Below, one piece after another: positions 26,040 through 35,201 of a stretch of DNA of 64,000 bases. Positions within the stretch are counted from its first letter, which is position 1, and every line of letters begins with the position of its first letter. The DNA comes from Paenibacillus sp. FSL A5-0031. GTDB lineage: Bacteria; Bacillota; Bacilli; Paenibacillales; Paenibacillaceae. Under the pieces are notes generated by a model, which had not been told where the DNA came from, did no database searches, and saw only the letters and a program-made list of their open reading frames with translations. The position numbers were made by a program, and so were the translations under genes. The DNA lies in NCBI RefSeq assembly GCF_001956295.1, contig NZ_MRTD01000002.1:374501-438500 (forward strand), read 5' to 3'.

Positions 26040-26501
26040 TTATCCGTGCATCAATTTGTTCAATTCCGTAAATTCCTCTAAATAACCGTTTCTCTCCAGC
26101 TCCATTAATGCCTTCCGAATGCTGGTCTCATCCTCGCCAGATTGATCTGATAGTGCTAAGAGCTCAGGCAATGTAATGTTTTTATGCTCCTTGCAATACG
26201 TGAGCAGCCCTTTGGCTGCCCAAGATAAGCGATCATCCTGGAATTCACCGATCATTTTACGGAACAATTTATGTGGGATTAGCTGCTCGTCAACTAAGGC
26301 TTGCATCGCTTTTATTGCAAGTTTTGTCGTCATACGGCCTTTTTTTGCAACCTCGTCTAAGGTGAGCGATGCGGAATCCGCCGTGCTTGAGCTGAGTACA
26401 ATATAAATCATTTGCGAATAAATATCCAAGCTTTGGTTATAAAAAATTTCGGTGGAAACAGTGAAGTTTCTAACGTTTCCCGGTGTAATTTCTGTTGTCA
26501 T
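26040..26501 (-). CDS. Conserved hypothetical protein with two winged-helix-like segments
   Basis: A 153-residue soluble protein. Residues 20-85 (SLDIYSQMIYIVLSSSTA onward, with a DEVAKKGRM turn) look like a replisome-organiser/DnaD-type helix-turn-helix. Residues 95-150, with ITLPELLALSDQSGEDETSI, look like a second winged helix. GGGAGAG lies 8 nt before the ATG. It is monocistronic. DNA binding is inferred from fold appearance only; I do not recognise a named family. Confidence 0.6.
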   Translation of the reverse strand: MTTEITPGNVRNFTVSTEIFYNQSLDIYSQMIYIVLSSSTADSASLTLDEVAKKGRMTTKLAIKAMQALVDEQLIPHKLFRKMIGEFQDDRLSWAAKGLLTYCKEHKNITLPELLALSDQSGEDETSIRKALMELERNGYLEEFTELNKLMHG

Positions 26502-26634
26502 GTTCTTTCTCTCCCTTCCGAATGGTCTATACCATAATAAAGGTTCGGATACGGGGTTTCAAATGGGGCCTCATTAGAAAAAGTTAATCGCAGCCGCTTA
26601 ACCGCGAAGAAACATAATTTTTATCCAGGTAAGG

Positions 26635-26958
26635 TCATCTTTCTTCTTCTCTTTCCGGATTGTAGCGGTATTTTTCCAAATCAATTCGCCCGTCCTCGCT
26701 CGCTGAAACACCTTCCTCTTTTAAATAAAAGATCTGCATGTAACGAGCTTCCTCCTCTTGAATCGATATCTCCCCTTTTGCATTAACAACTCTGTGCCAG
26801 GGAAGATTATAAATGCCGCTCATCGAATGCAGAACTCGGACAACCTGCCTTGCTCCCCTGCGATTGCCAGCCAGTTCTGCGACTTGACCATACGTCATTA
26901 CGGTGCCTTCCGGAATCGCCTTAATGATGGATACAACTCTTTGCGTATAGGGCTGCAT
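26635..26958 (-). CDS. Alkyltransferase-like protein (ATL), inactive MGMT homologue
   Basis: A 107-residue protein of the DNA-binding MGMT C-terminal fold. It contains the recognition helix region YGQVAELAGNRRGARQV. In place of the alkyl-acceptor motif PCHRV it has PWHRV, with Trp54 replacing Cys, which is the mark of ATL proteins. ATLs bind O6-alkylguanine lesions without repairing them and hand them to nucleotide excision repair. Length is normal for ATLs. The gene is monocistronic. Confidence 0.9.
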   Translation of the reverse strand: MQPYTQRVVSIIKAIPEGTVMTYGQVAELAGNRRGARQVVRVLHSMSGIYNLPWHRVVNAKGEISIQEEEARYMQIFYLKEEGVSASEDGRIDLEKYRYNPEREEER

Positions 26959-27422
26959 ATTAGAACTCCTTTAGGTATGTTTAGGTATGTTTTTAATCAT
27001 TGTTTTTTATTATCATAACTGAATTGCGCTTCATTTACGCTTGTTGAACGATAAAGCGTTTAAAATCACGGTACATCATTCCATTTAATATCCATAAATT
27101 GGATGATTAATCAACGAAAAGCAGCTATATGCCTGAATGTCAGGAATATTCCAAATCTTTTTACCGAAAGCAATAAATTTCTTTTTAACTTTTGGTGAAA
27201 ACGATGTAGAATAGAAACAAAGGGTTTAATCCGATTACGTCATACGCGCATTCACATCCTTCTGCCTCACGCAGAAATAAGACTGTTACGTCCGCATAAA
27301 CATTTTTCGAATAACTATGTGAAAAGTGTAACAATCTTTCAGGATGCATCTTTAACTTTAGCGGCTGACACAATTGAGACTACAACTTACTTTCAAATTT
27401 ACGTAAAGGAGGACATTCTATT
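26959..27422. other. 464-bp intergenic region with a tandem repeat and a candidate promoter
   Basis: It begins with a tandem 10-bp repeat TTAGGTATGT (26971-26990). A possible promoter for the DUF1641-NDH-2 operon is TTTAAC (27184-27189), 17 bp, TAGAAT (27207-27212), which would leave a leader of about 200 nt. I found no open reading frame with a ribosome binding site and no riboswitch signature. Confidence 0.45.
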
Positions 27423-27863
27423 ATGTCACAACCATCTGCTGGACAAGAGGTTGCAGCTAGCCTCGTCGAAGAAAAACAAACGTTGGATGTACTTGATCAA
27501 TTGATGAAGCCGGAGGTTCAAGAGTCTCTAACTGTACTCGTGGACAGCCTGCCTAAATTAGCTGAAATGGTTACTCTAATGACCAAAGCTTATGATTTTG
27601 CACAAAACATCGCTACAGACAAAGTGTTGATCAACGATTTCGCTCAAGGTATCGGTGAATTCGTTAAACCGGTTCAAGAGAAAGCAAAAGGTATCGCAAC
27701 AGCAGCTATTGAAGCTGGCGAGCGCTCACAAGAAGCGGCTAACTCTTCTGTTGGCCTATTCGCTATGTTGAAAATGCTTAAAGATCCGGAAGTTCAAAAA
27801 ACGCTTCGTTTCGCGCAAGCTTTCCTTAGTGTTTTGTCTGAACGCAAAAACGATAAAGTATAA
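27423..27863 (+). CDS. DUF1641 protein, partner of NDH-2-like dehydrogenase
   Basis: A 146-residue mainly helical protein without signal peptide. The segment LDQLMKPEVQESLTVLVDSL is repeated in altered form near the C-terminus as MLKMLKDPEVQKTLRFAQAF, a feature of DUF1641 (YrhD-like) proteins. AAAGGAGG lies just upstream of the ATG. It is 36 bp before a type II NADH dehydrogenase-like gene. DUF1641 genes often sit beside oxidoreductases such as formate dehydrogenases, so an accessory or assembly role is inferred. Confidence 0.8.
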   Translation: MSQPSAGQEVAASLVEEKQTLDVLDQLMKPEVQESLTVLVDSLPKLAEMVTLMTKAYDFAQNIATDKVLINDFAQGIGEFVKPVQEKAKGIATAAIEAGERSQEAANSSVGLFAMLKMLKDPEVQKTLRFAQAFLSVLSERKNDKV

Positions 27864-27899
27864 TACACCGAATACGTATAGAACGAACGGAGGATGAAC

Positions 27900-29081
27900 A
27901 TGTCGAAGCAAATACTAATTCTTGGTGGCGGTTATGGCGGTCTTCTTACTGCTCTAACAGCACGCAAACATTTGACTGCAGCAGAAGCTAGCATCACAAT
28001 CGTAAACCGTTTTCCAACTCACCAAATCATTACTGAGCTGCACAGACTTGCTGGGGACACAATCGCTGAGCAAGCGGTCGCTCTTCCACTTAGCAAGCTT
28101 CTAGGCGACAAACAAGTTAACATCATCGTTGACTCGGTTAAAGAAATTAAACCTAACGAGAAGCAAGTGGTTCTTGAAAGCGGACAAGTGCAAAAGTACG
28201 ACACTCTTGTTGTAGCACTTGGAAGTGAAACGAACTACTTCGGCATTCCAGGATTGGAAGAGAACAGCCTTGTTCTTAAATCCGTTGCTGATGCTAACAA
28301 AATCCGCAAGCATGTTGAAGATCGTCTTGACGCTTACAAAAAATCAGGCAACAAAGCTGATGCAACAATCGTTGTTGGCGGCGGCGGCTTGACTGGCGTT
28401 GAGCTTGTTGGCGAATTCGCTGACAGACTTCCTGAGATTTGCCGCAGCAAAGGCATCGACTTCAATGATATTTCGCTGTATTGCGTAGAAGCCGGCCCTG
28501 CCGTTCTGCCAATCTTCCCGAAAGTATTGATCGATCGCGCTGTAACAAGCCTTGAGAAACGCGGTGTTAACTTCATCACTAGCGTAGCGATTACAGAAGC
28601 GACAAAAAGCTCCGTATCGCTTAAAGACGGACGTACGATTGAATCCAGCACAATCATTTGGACTGGCGGCGTTAAAGGTAATCCAGTTGTCGGCAGCAGC
28701 GGACTTGCAGAAGACCGTGGCCGTTCACTTGTTACACCAACGCTTCAATCGACTTCACACGCTGATGTATTCCTTGCTGGCGACTGTGCAGTTGTATTCC
28801 CAGAAGGCAGCGAACGTCCTTACCCTCCAACAGCTCAGCTTGCTTGGCAAATGGGCGAAACGGTAGGCTACAACCTAGCGGTTCAAATCAAAGGCGGCGT
28901 TATGGATAAGTTTGTACCTGTATTCTCCGGAACACTGGGCAGCCTTGGCCGTAAAGATGGCGTAGGCACAATCGGCGGCAACGCGACTCAGCTTAAGGGC
29001 TTGCCTGCTTCCCTTATGAAGGAAGCTAGTAACGTTCGTTACCTGTCGCATATTCACGGTTTGTTCGCACTAGCTTACTAA
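27900..29081 (+). CDS. Type II NADH:quinone oxidoreductase-like flavoprotein
   Basis: A 393-residue NAD(P)/FAD oxidoreductase. The FAD dinucleotide motif is ILGGGYGGLLTA at the N-terminus, the NADH motif is VVGGGGLTGVELVGEFADR, and the FAD-binding C-terminal motif is VFLAGDCAVVF. It should oxidise NADH and reduce a quinone at the inner face of the membrane without proton pumping. The ATG at 27900 is preceded by GGAGG at 6 nt; an upstream ATG at 27894 touches that site. Sequence is closer to the YutJ/YumB type than to glutathione reductases. Confidence 0.85.
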   Translation: MSKQILILGGGYGGLLTALTARKHLTAAEASITIVNRFPTHQIITELHRLAGDTIAEQAVALPLSKLLGDKQVNIIVDSVKEIKPNEKQVVLESGQVQKYDTLVVALGSETNYFGIPGLEENSLVLKSVADANKIRKHVEDRLDAYKKSGNKADATIVVGGGGLTGVELVGEFADRLPEICRSKGIDFNDISLYCVEAGPAVLPIFPKVLIDRAVTSLEKRGVNFITSVAITEATKSSVSLKDGRTIESSTIIWTGGVKGNPVVGSSGLAEDRGRSLVTPTLQSTSHADVFLAGDCAVVFPEGSERPYPPTAQLAWQMGETVGYNLAVQIKGGVMDKFVPVFSGTLGSLGRKDGVGTIGGNATQLKGLPASLMKEASNVRYLSHIHGLFALAY

Positions 29082-29095
29082 TATACACAAACAAG

Positions 29096-29125
29096 AAGAA
29101 GGAGGGCAGCAGCCCTCCTTCTTTT
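29096..29125. terminator. Bidirectional terminator
   Basis: Stem AAGAAGGAGGGC and GCCCTCCTTCTT around a 4-nt loop, followed by TTTTT on plus. It lies between the convergent NDH-2 and solute-binding genes. Confidence 0.85.
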
Positions 29126-29146
29126 TGTTATATCCATCAGCTAACC

Positions 29147-30688
29147 TTACTTCTGCAATGCCTGCCATTCTTTAAATTGCTTCTGATATTCAGCGACGAC
29201 CTTATCAAGACCAGCAGCCTTTAAGCTTTGAAGAGCTGCCGGGAAGTATTTATCGTAGGATACCACGCCCATTTTAATTGGAATGATCTTCGATTTCACT
29301 TCGGAAAGCACATTCGCATATTCAACAGCAATCGGCTCCGTATTTAGGCGGAAACCAAGAACAGGTGAGAATTCCACTGGATTCGATGGCTCTGTCGTTT
29401 GCATTTTCAAATAATCTTCCGGCGTTTTCACATCAAACAACATATAGTTAATGTTGCCGATCATCCACGAATCAAAATAATACGATTCATCATTCGCGTC
29501 ACGAATAAATTCTGCCGTACGCTCGCCTACCGCTTTGTAGTGCGTGCCTTCTTCCCCATATAGGAACAGGTTATGGTTATCCTTATTGCTGTACAGCCAG
29601 TTCAAGAACATAATAGCTGCTTCTGGGTGCTTCGATGTAATTGGAACTGCATTTGTATTTCCGAATGCCAAGTATTGAAGCAGCGGTTTCTCTTCTGCCA
29701 AATAACCCTCGCCTACTTTTGCCTCTGGGTTATTTCTTGCAATTGCGATCGAAGAGTACAAAGCACCGTTCGTGCTGTAAATAAAATCGCCCAGTGTCAT
29801 GGCTTTGTCGCGCTCTTCCTTCTTATACGTCAAAATATCAGGGTTAATCAGCTTTTTCTCATAAAGTTGGCGGAAAAACTCTGCATCTTTTTTGAATTCT
29901 TCACTCTCGAGCCACGAGCTTATATTGCCCGCTTGATCGACCTTAATGATTTGTTCGCGGTAATCTACAAAAAATGGCCATGAATCGTACGTACGATGTA
30001 AAAATACTGGCGTAACATCCGTTTCCGTTTGAATATATAATTTCTTGCCGGAAGCCTGCTGCATCTTCTCAGCCGTTGCGATAAGCTCGTCCGACGTTTT
30101 TGGGAAAGGCATACCTACTTTATCGAGCAAGTCTTGGCGGAAGCCAAGCGTACCCATCTCACCGCTGCCTGAGGTCTCATAACGCCATACAGCCGGGACG
30201 GAATAGATTTTACCATCGATCTTCGCGGCATCCCATGCGTAGTCAGGAATGATTTTTTTCAGCTCTGGACCATACTTGTCAATGAGCTCATCGAGCGGCT
30301 GAAGCGCGCCTCGCCCAACATAAGAGCCTGTAGGCACGGAGCTGTTCTCCATAACATGAAGCATGTCAAACTCGTCACCTGTGCTCAGCATTAGGTTGGT
30401 TTTCTGATCCCAAGCATCCCAAGGGATAAAATTTATTTCCAGCTTAACGTTAACACCGTCAGCCTTCAGTTTTTCGTTTACTTTTTGGACAACCTCATCG
30501 GTATGAGGTTTGGCTGTACCCGGAATCACGTATTTCAGCGGCAATACTTCAGAGTTATCTCCTTCGTTTCCACTGGCATTGCCATTTGAACCCGCTTTGT
30601 CTCCCGCATTACTGCAAGCCATCATAAGAACGAGCATCATAACAATAACCAAGCTTGCCGGAATAAAGCGCAACTTCCTGTTGTTCAT
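29147..30688 (-). CDS. LplA/YtcQ-like carbohydrate-binding lipoprotein
   Basis: A 513-residue extracellular solute-binding protein. A signal peptide ends in LMMAC (Cys25 lipidation site), followed by a Gly/Asn/Asp-rich linker and a two-lobed binding domain starting PLKYVIPGTAKPHTDEV. Size and neighbourhood match LplA/YtcQ proteins that feed complex-carbohydrate importers. GAGAGGGG lies 9 nt before the ATG. It is last in the operon after the two permease genes. Ligand unknown; YteP/YtcPQ-type systems of B. subtilis import pectin-derived disaccharides. Confidence 0.85.
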   Translation of the reverse strand: MNNRKLRFIPASLVIVMMLVLMMACSNAGDKAGSNGNASGNEGDNSEVLPLKYVIPGTAKPHTDEVVQKVNEKLKADGVNVKLEINFIPWDAWDQKTNLMLSTGDEFDMLHVMENSSVPTGSYVGRGALQPLDELIDKYGPELKKIIPDYAWDAAKIDGKIYSVPAVWRYETSGSGEMGTLGFRQDLLDKVGMPFPKTSDELIATAEKMQQASGKKLYIQTETDVTPVFLHRTYDSWPFFVDYREQIIKVDQAGNISSWLESEEFKKDAEFFRQLYEKKLINPDILTYKKEERDKAMTLGDFIYSTNGALYSSIAIARNNPEAKVGEGYLAEEKPLLQYLAFGNTNAVPITSKHPEAAIMFLNWLYSNKDNHNLFLYGEEGTHYKAVGERTAEFIRDANDESYYFDSWMIGNINYMLFDVKTPEDYLKMQTTEPSNPVEFSPVLGFRLNTEPIAVEYANVLSEVKSKIIPIKMGVVSYDKYFPAALQSLKAAGLDKVVAEYQKQFKEWQALQK

Positions 30689-30742
30689 CTTGATTAACCC
30701 CTCTCTGAATCTTTAATTATATATGGCCCTAAGGCGACATAT

Positions 30743-31618
30743 CTATCCTTTGACTGCTCCAACGATAAGACCCTTGATAATAAAACGCTGCAGGAACGGG
30801 TAAAGCAGTACGATAGGACCAATGGTTATGATAGCTACCGCCATTTTGAATGATTCGGTCGGAATCGTTATGTTGGAAGTAACCAAGCCCTGCATCTGGT
30901 TCACCATATTGATCTCGGATTGCAGCTTATACAATAAATATTGCAAAGGGTACAAGCTTTCTTTGTCTACCAGCATGATCGCGTTGAACCAATTGTTCCA
31001 ATAACCTAATCCGTAAAATAAAGCGATCGTTGCCAGTACCGGCAAGGATAATGGAAATACGATGCGAAACGCGATATAAGCATCGCTTGCTCCGTCGATT
31101 CTTGCGCTCTCTAGTAGAGCTTCTGGCAGCTCCTGCATGAAATTGCGTACGAGAAACAAATTAAAAGGACTGAATATTAAAGTCGGTACGATAAGGGCAA
31201 GCAGATTGTTTTTGAACCCTAAAAGGTCATTCATCATGTACCAAGGCACAAGGCCTGCGTTAAAGAGCATCGTGATGAAGAAAAACAACGCAATTGGATT
31301 GCGGTAACGAACCTGTCGATTGGCAAGCATATAACCGGCCATTCCTGTGATGACGACTGCCGCTAAAGTACCAATAACCGTGACGCCGATGGAAACCCCA
31401 TAGCTTTGCAGCAGCTGATCATTACTGCCGAATACCGATTTATAGGCTTCTAATGAAAAGTGATCCGGTATAAAGCTGTAGCCTTTTCTCAGGATAGACT
31501 CCTCATCCGAGAAAGACACGATGAGAACGAGCAGGATGGGAAGCGTACAAAGCAGTGCGAACAACAATACAAAAAGCGTATTAACGATTTGAAATACATC
31601 TATTTTTTTCAAGCACAT
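30743..31618 (-). CDS. Carbohydrate ABC permease, LplC/YtcP-like
   Basis: A permease of about 290 residues with six predicted membrane segments and the EAA loop LLESARIDGASDAYIAFRIV. The AGGAGGG site is only 2 nt from the ATG at 31618 but 7-8 nt from an in-frame TTG two codons later, so translation may really begin at 31612. The upstream partner permease gene ends 12 bp before it. Confidence 0.87.
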   Translation of the reverse strand: MCLKKIDVFQIVNTLFVLLFALLCTLPILLVLIVSFSDEESILRKGYSFIPDHFSLEAYKSVFGSNDQLLQSYGVSIGVTVIGTLAAVVITGMAGYMLANRQVRYRNPIALFFFITMLFNAGLVPWYMMNDLLGFKNNLLALIVPTLIFSPFNLFLVRNFMQELPEALLESARIDGASDAYIAFRIVFPLSLPVLATIALFYGLGYWNNWFNAIMLVDKESLYPLQYLLYKLQSEINMVNQMQGLVTSNITIPTESFKMAVAIITIGPIVLLYPFLQRFIIKGLIVGAVKG

Positions 31619-31630
31619 TCCCTCCTTTCC

Positions 31631-32575
31631 TTAGAACATCGCGCTATCTTTATTGAATTTCTTCACAATCCAGTTGGCAGATAGAACAAGCACAAATCCA
31701 ACGACAGATTGATACAATCCAATTGCCATTGCGATCGCAGGATTGCCCGATGTACGAAGCGTTCGGAACGTATACGTATCGATAACATCCGTTGTCGAAT
31801 AAAGCATGCCATTGTCGCCGATAATGGCGTAGATCATTCCGAAATCGGAGTAAAAGATTTTACCGATCGCAAGCAGCGTTAGAATAGATACCGTCGGCAT
31901 CAACATTGGAATCGTAATGGATTTAATTTGCTGCCAACGATTGGCTCCATCGATTTTTGCGGCCTCATACAAGGAATCATCAATTGCTGTAATCGCTGCT
32001 AAATAGATGACGGCGGACATGCCTGTCTCTTTCCAGATGCTGAGTCCGACCAAAATCCATGTCCATGGCTTAGGATCGGAATACCAATTGTGCGGATCAA
32101 AACCAAACGTCTCCAGCATGTTGTTGATAAGGCCATGCTCGGTTGCAAACAAGCTGTAGACGATGTAGCTGACGATAATCCACGATAAGAAATGCGGGAA
32201 CAACAGCGTCGATTGCGATACTCGCTTAAATACGCGTGAGCGAATTTCATTCAATAGAATAGAGAATGCCAGCGCTACAATCGTCCCAAATAAAATAGAT
32301 AAAAAGTTCAGCTTAATCGTGTTCCAAGTGACCATCGCAGCCGCCGTTGAGTTGAAGAAAAACTCGAAGTTTTTCCATCCTACCCAGTCGCTCTCGAAGA
32401 TGCCCTTTGTATAATTGAACTTTTGAAAAGCGATAACCATATAAGGCAGCGTCATATAACCGTATACGAATGTGTAAAGCATCGCCGGCAAGACGAGCAA
32501 ATATGAAATCTTGTTCCGCTTAATGTCGGTAAAAAAAGTGTATCGCTTTTGCCGTTGACCTTTAGGCTTGCTCAC
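31631..32575 (-). CDS. Carbohydrate ABC permease, LplB/YteP-like
   Basis: A 314-residue permease with six predicted membrane segments and the EAA loop LYEAAKIDGANRWQQIKSIT. The GTG at 32575 has GGGAG 8 nt upstream; an ATG six codons earlier has no ribosome binding site. It is first of three genes (permease, permease, binding protein) transcribed away from the AraC-type regulator at 32830. No ATPase is encoded here. Confidence 0.87.
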   Translation of the reverse strand: MSKPKGQRQKRYTFFTDIKRNKISYLLVLPAMLYTFVYGYMTLPYMVIAFQKFNYTKGIFESDWVGWKNFEFFFNSTAAAMVTWNTIKLNFLSILFGTIVALAFSILLNEIRSRVFKRVSQSTLLFPHFLSWIIVSYIVYSLFATEHGLINNMLETFGFDPHNWYSDPKPWTWILVGLSIWKETGMSAVIYLAAITAIDDSLYEAAKIDGANRWQQIKSITIPMLMPTVSILTLLAIGKIFYSDFGMIYAIIGDNGMLYSTTDVIDTYTFRTLRTSGNPAIAMAIGLYQSVVGFVLVLSANWIVKKFNKDSAMF

Positions 32576-32829
32576 AGCAGCATCTCCCTTCATGATGATT
32601 TGTTTGTTTTCGGTGATTTCAGTATGCGCCGCGGCAAGTATCGCTGAATAGTTAAAATCTTGATAAACCCTTTAAAATCAAGGCTTTTGGGGACTATAAA
32701 AATCAGTTAAACCTTCAATTTTTGCTAATATAGCGAAGGAACATTGCATTAAAGAAGGATGTATTTTAAAGTTTTCTAAATAAACAATGTAAGCGATTCA
32801 TTTATTAACGGAGTAAGGAGACAGGCCCG

Positions 32830-35130
32830 ATGAAATGGAAGCAATTATTTAATTATTCCGTTTACCGCAAGATGTTGATTTATTACATCCTACTCGTCGC
32901 TCTCGCTGTTCTAGCTGTCAGCAGCACCTTGTACTTTTTCTTTGCTTCCAAAACGGAAGAGACGATCAGCAAAAACGTCATTTCCATGCTGCAGCAAACA
33001 AGCTATACCTCCAGCATCGTTCATGAGCAAATTGAAACGATAGGCAACCATTTGTTAAGCAATAATCGCATCATTACCGTACTGATGAATAAAGAACATG
33101 ATTATGTACAAGATCGTGACGCGATGGATATTCTTCTGGATATCCAGTCCACTTATCCGTTCATTAAATACATTGGCATTTATAATGATCATACGAAGCG
33201 GTATTTGAACACGGCGGGGACAACCTATGTGTTAAATGATTTGGAGAAGGAGCGAATTACGGATATCAATCACTTACAGTACATGGAGTTGTTCGCAAAC
33301 CAGCTGCGTATGCCAAACGCTCCAAGCACAAGCAAGCCGGAACATGTGCTCACTGCGATTTTGCGTCCAAACTATGCGCTTACCTCTGCATACAAAGGAG
33401 CTATCACCATCCATGTGGATGAGCAGTATATTTTGAATACGATCAAAGCGATTAGCAGTGCTAACGATGATGTATTTGTCATGAATGCAGACGGGCTTGT
33501 ATTATCCCATACCGATGCGAACCAGTTCATGCAAAGCTTCGCATCGATGCCCCATATCGAACGAATTCTGAATTCGTCCATGAATGCGGGACATTTCAAG
33601 GCTAAAGTAAACGACTCGAAACAGCTGGTCACTTTTGTGAAATCAAACCAGCTGAATTGGTATTTTGTCAGCGTTAAGCCTTACCGATTGCTTATTTCGG
33701 ATATTTCTGTATTGCGAACCTTTACCGGCTTGATCGCTATCGTCATTATTGCGCTTGGTGCTTTAACAGCTTTCTTTGCCACAAATAAGCTCTATAATCC
33801 GCTTGGCCGTCTTATTAAAAAAGTGCATGAGGTCACGGGCAACAAAAAACCGCTCGCTGAGCAAAATCAAAATGAATTTGCCCTGCTCTCCGAGGCCTTC
33901 TCCAACGTCATCGATCAAGCAAATATGGTTGAATTGGAGCAGAAGCAGTCTTTGCCGGTGCTAAAGAAAACCTATCTTCAGCATTTATTGCATGGAACGC
34001 TGCATGACTTATCGGCGACACATATGATCCAATCTGCGATTAATGAGCATTTTACCAGCTCGAATTATGTCGTTATCGTCGCGCAAATTGATCGGTTTGC
34101 GGAGTTTGCGCAGCATAACAATCAGACAAAACAGGGACTTTTCCGCTTTTCTGTCAGTAATATTACGAGTGAGCTGCTTCAGAAACACGCGAAAAACGAA
34201 ACGATCGTCGTCGATGAGCAGACACTCGCTATTTTATTGTTTCTGGATTCGCCATCCGTGCCCGAGCATATCTTATTAACCCTTGGCGAAATTCAAGAAA
34301 TCATCTATAACTATTTCAAATTTACGGTTACGTTCAGCCTAGGCGAAACGGTTAATGACAAATATGAAATTGATCGTTCCTTCGAATCGGCGCAGGAATA
34401 CGCCAAGTATCGTTTCTTCTACGGACATCAGGCTATTATTCATGAAGCTATGGTTGTTAAGGTCATGCAGCAAGCAAGTGTGTACCCTGCAGCAGCTGAG
34501 AAGAAGCTATGCGAGGAGCTTCGTTTAAACCACAATGACAAGGTCAATCAAGCACTTGATCAATTTATGAAGCAGCTGGGCGAGATGAGCTACTATCAGG
34601 CTATCTCCAGCGCAAATCAACTTTTGAACGCCCTTTTGCGTGATTTTGACGGCGCGCTGCCCATTATGCAGGAATACTCCAAAGAATATTACGATACAGT
34701 TAACCAATTGCAGAAGCAGGAAACGCTTCAAGAGGTTCATTCGCTGCTTCGTCATTTCTGTACCCTTATCGGCCTCATGATGGACAAGAAGCAAACGACC
34801 AAAACAGATACGTTGATTGAATCGGTTTGCGCTTATTTGCAGAAGCATTATCATGAGTCTGATCTGGGCATTGAAACGATAGCGGAGACCGTACAGTTAT
34901 CTCCCGGCTACCTCGGCAAGCTATTCCGCAGCCATACGCAGCTGTCATTTAATGATTATTTAAAGAAGATTCGGCTGGAGGAAGCTACGCGGCTTCTTAC
35001 GACAACAAATGATTCCATTGCGGTCATCAGCGAAAGTGTCGGTGTGCTCAACACAACCTATTTCTTCACCCTGTTCAAAAAAACATACGGTATTTCACCC
35101 GCTCAGTACCGTGATCAACATACAAAATAA
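32830..35130 (+). CDS. Membrane-bound AraC-family regulator, YtdP-like
   Basis: A 766-residue regulator. A transmembrane helix (about 15-36) precedes an extracytoplasmic Cache-like sensor to about residue 295, followed by a second helix (about 296-316) and a HAMP-like linker. A long cytoplasmic section leads to a C-terminal AraC DNA-binding domain (about 665-766) with IETIAETVQLSPGYLGKLFR and the closing SPAQYRDQ. It is divergent from the LplB/LplC/LplA-type importer genes, as YtdP is from yteP in B. subtilis. It probably senses a carbohydrate outside the cell and activates that operon. AAGGAG lies 9 nt before the ATG. Confidence 0.88.
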   Translation: MKWKQLFNYSVYRKMLIYYILLVALAVLAVSSTLYFFFASKTEETISKNVISMLQQTSYTSSIVHEQIETIGNHLLSNNRIITVLMNKEHDYVQDRDAMDILLDIQSTYPFIKYIGIYNDHTKRYLNTAGTTYVLNDLEKERITDINHLQYMELFANQLRMPNAPSTSKPEHVLTAILRPNYALTSAYKGAITIHVDEQYILNTIKAISSANDDVFVMNADGLVLSHTDANQFMQSFASMPHIERILNSSMNAGHFKAKVNDSKQLVTFVKSNQLNWYFVSVKPYRLLISDISVLRTFTGLIAIVIIALGALTAFFATNKLYNPLGRLIKKVHEVTGNKKPLAEQNQNEFALLSEAFSNVIDQANMVELEQKQSLPVLKKTYLQHLLHGTLHDLSATHMIQSAINEHFTSSNYVVIVAQIDRFAEFAQHNNQTKQGLFRFSVSNITSELLQKHAKNETIVVDEQTLAILLFLDSPSVPEHILLTLGEIQEIIYNYFKFTVTFSLGETVNDKYEIDRSFESAQEYAKYRFFYGHQAIIHEAMVVKVMQQASVYPAAAEKKLCEELRLNHNDKVNQALDQFMKQLGEMSYYQAISSANQLLNALLRDFDGALPIMQEYSKEYYDTVNQLQKQETLQEVHSLLRHFCTLIGLMMDKKQTTKTDTLIESVCAYLQKHYHESDLGIETIAETVQLSPGYLGKLFRSHTQLSFNDYLKKIRLEEATRLLTTTNDSIAVISESVGVLNTTYFFTLFKKTYGISPAQYRDQHTK

Positions 35131-35136
35131 ACACAA

Positions 35137-35187
35137 AAAGGGCTGTTTGCACAGGGGAGGGTACACCCTTCCTGCAAACAGCCCTTT
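35137..35187. terminator. Bidirectional terminator
   Basis: Stem AAAGGGCTGTTTGCA (from 35137) pairs with TGCAAACAGCCCTTT (to 35187), with an inner GGAGGGT/ACCCTTCC stem. It separates the AraC-type gene from the convergent YbjN-like gene. Confidence 0.85.
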
Positions 35188-35201
35188 GGTTATCGATGAT
35201 A

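Noticed and set aside
26971..26990. Tandem TTAGGTATGT repeat as a possible CRISPR or attachment site
   Set aside because: Only two copies of 10 bp without spacers or nearby integrase or cas genes.
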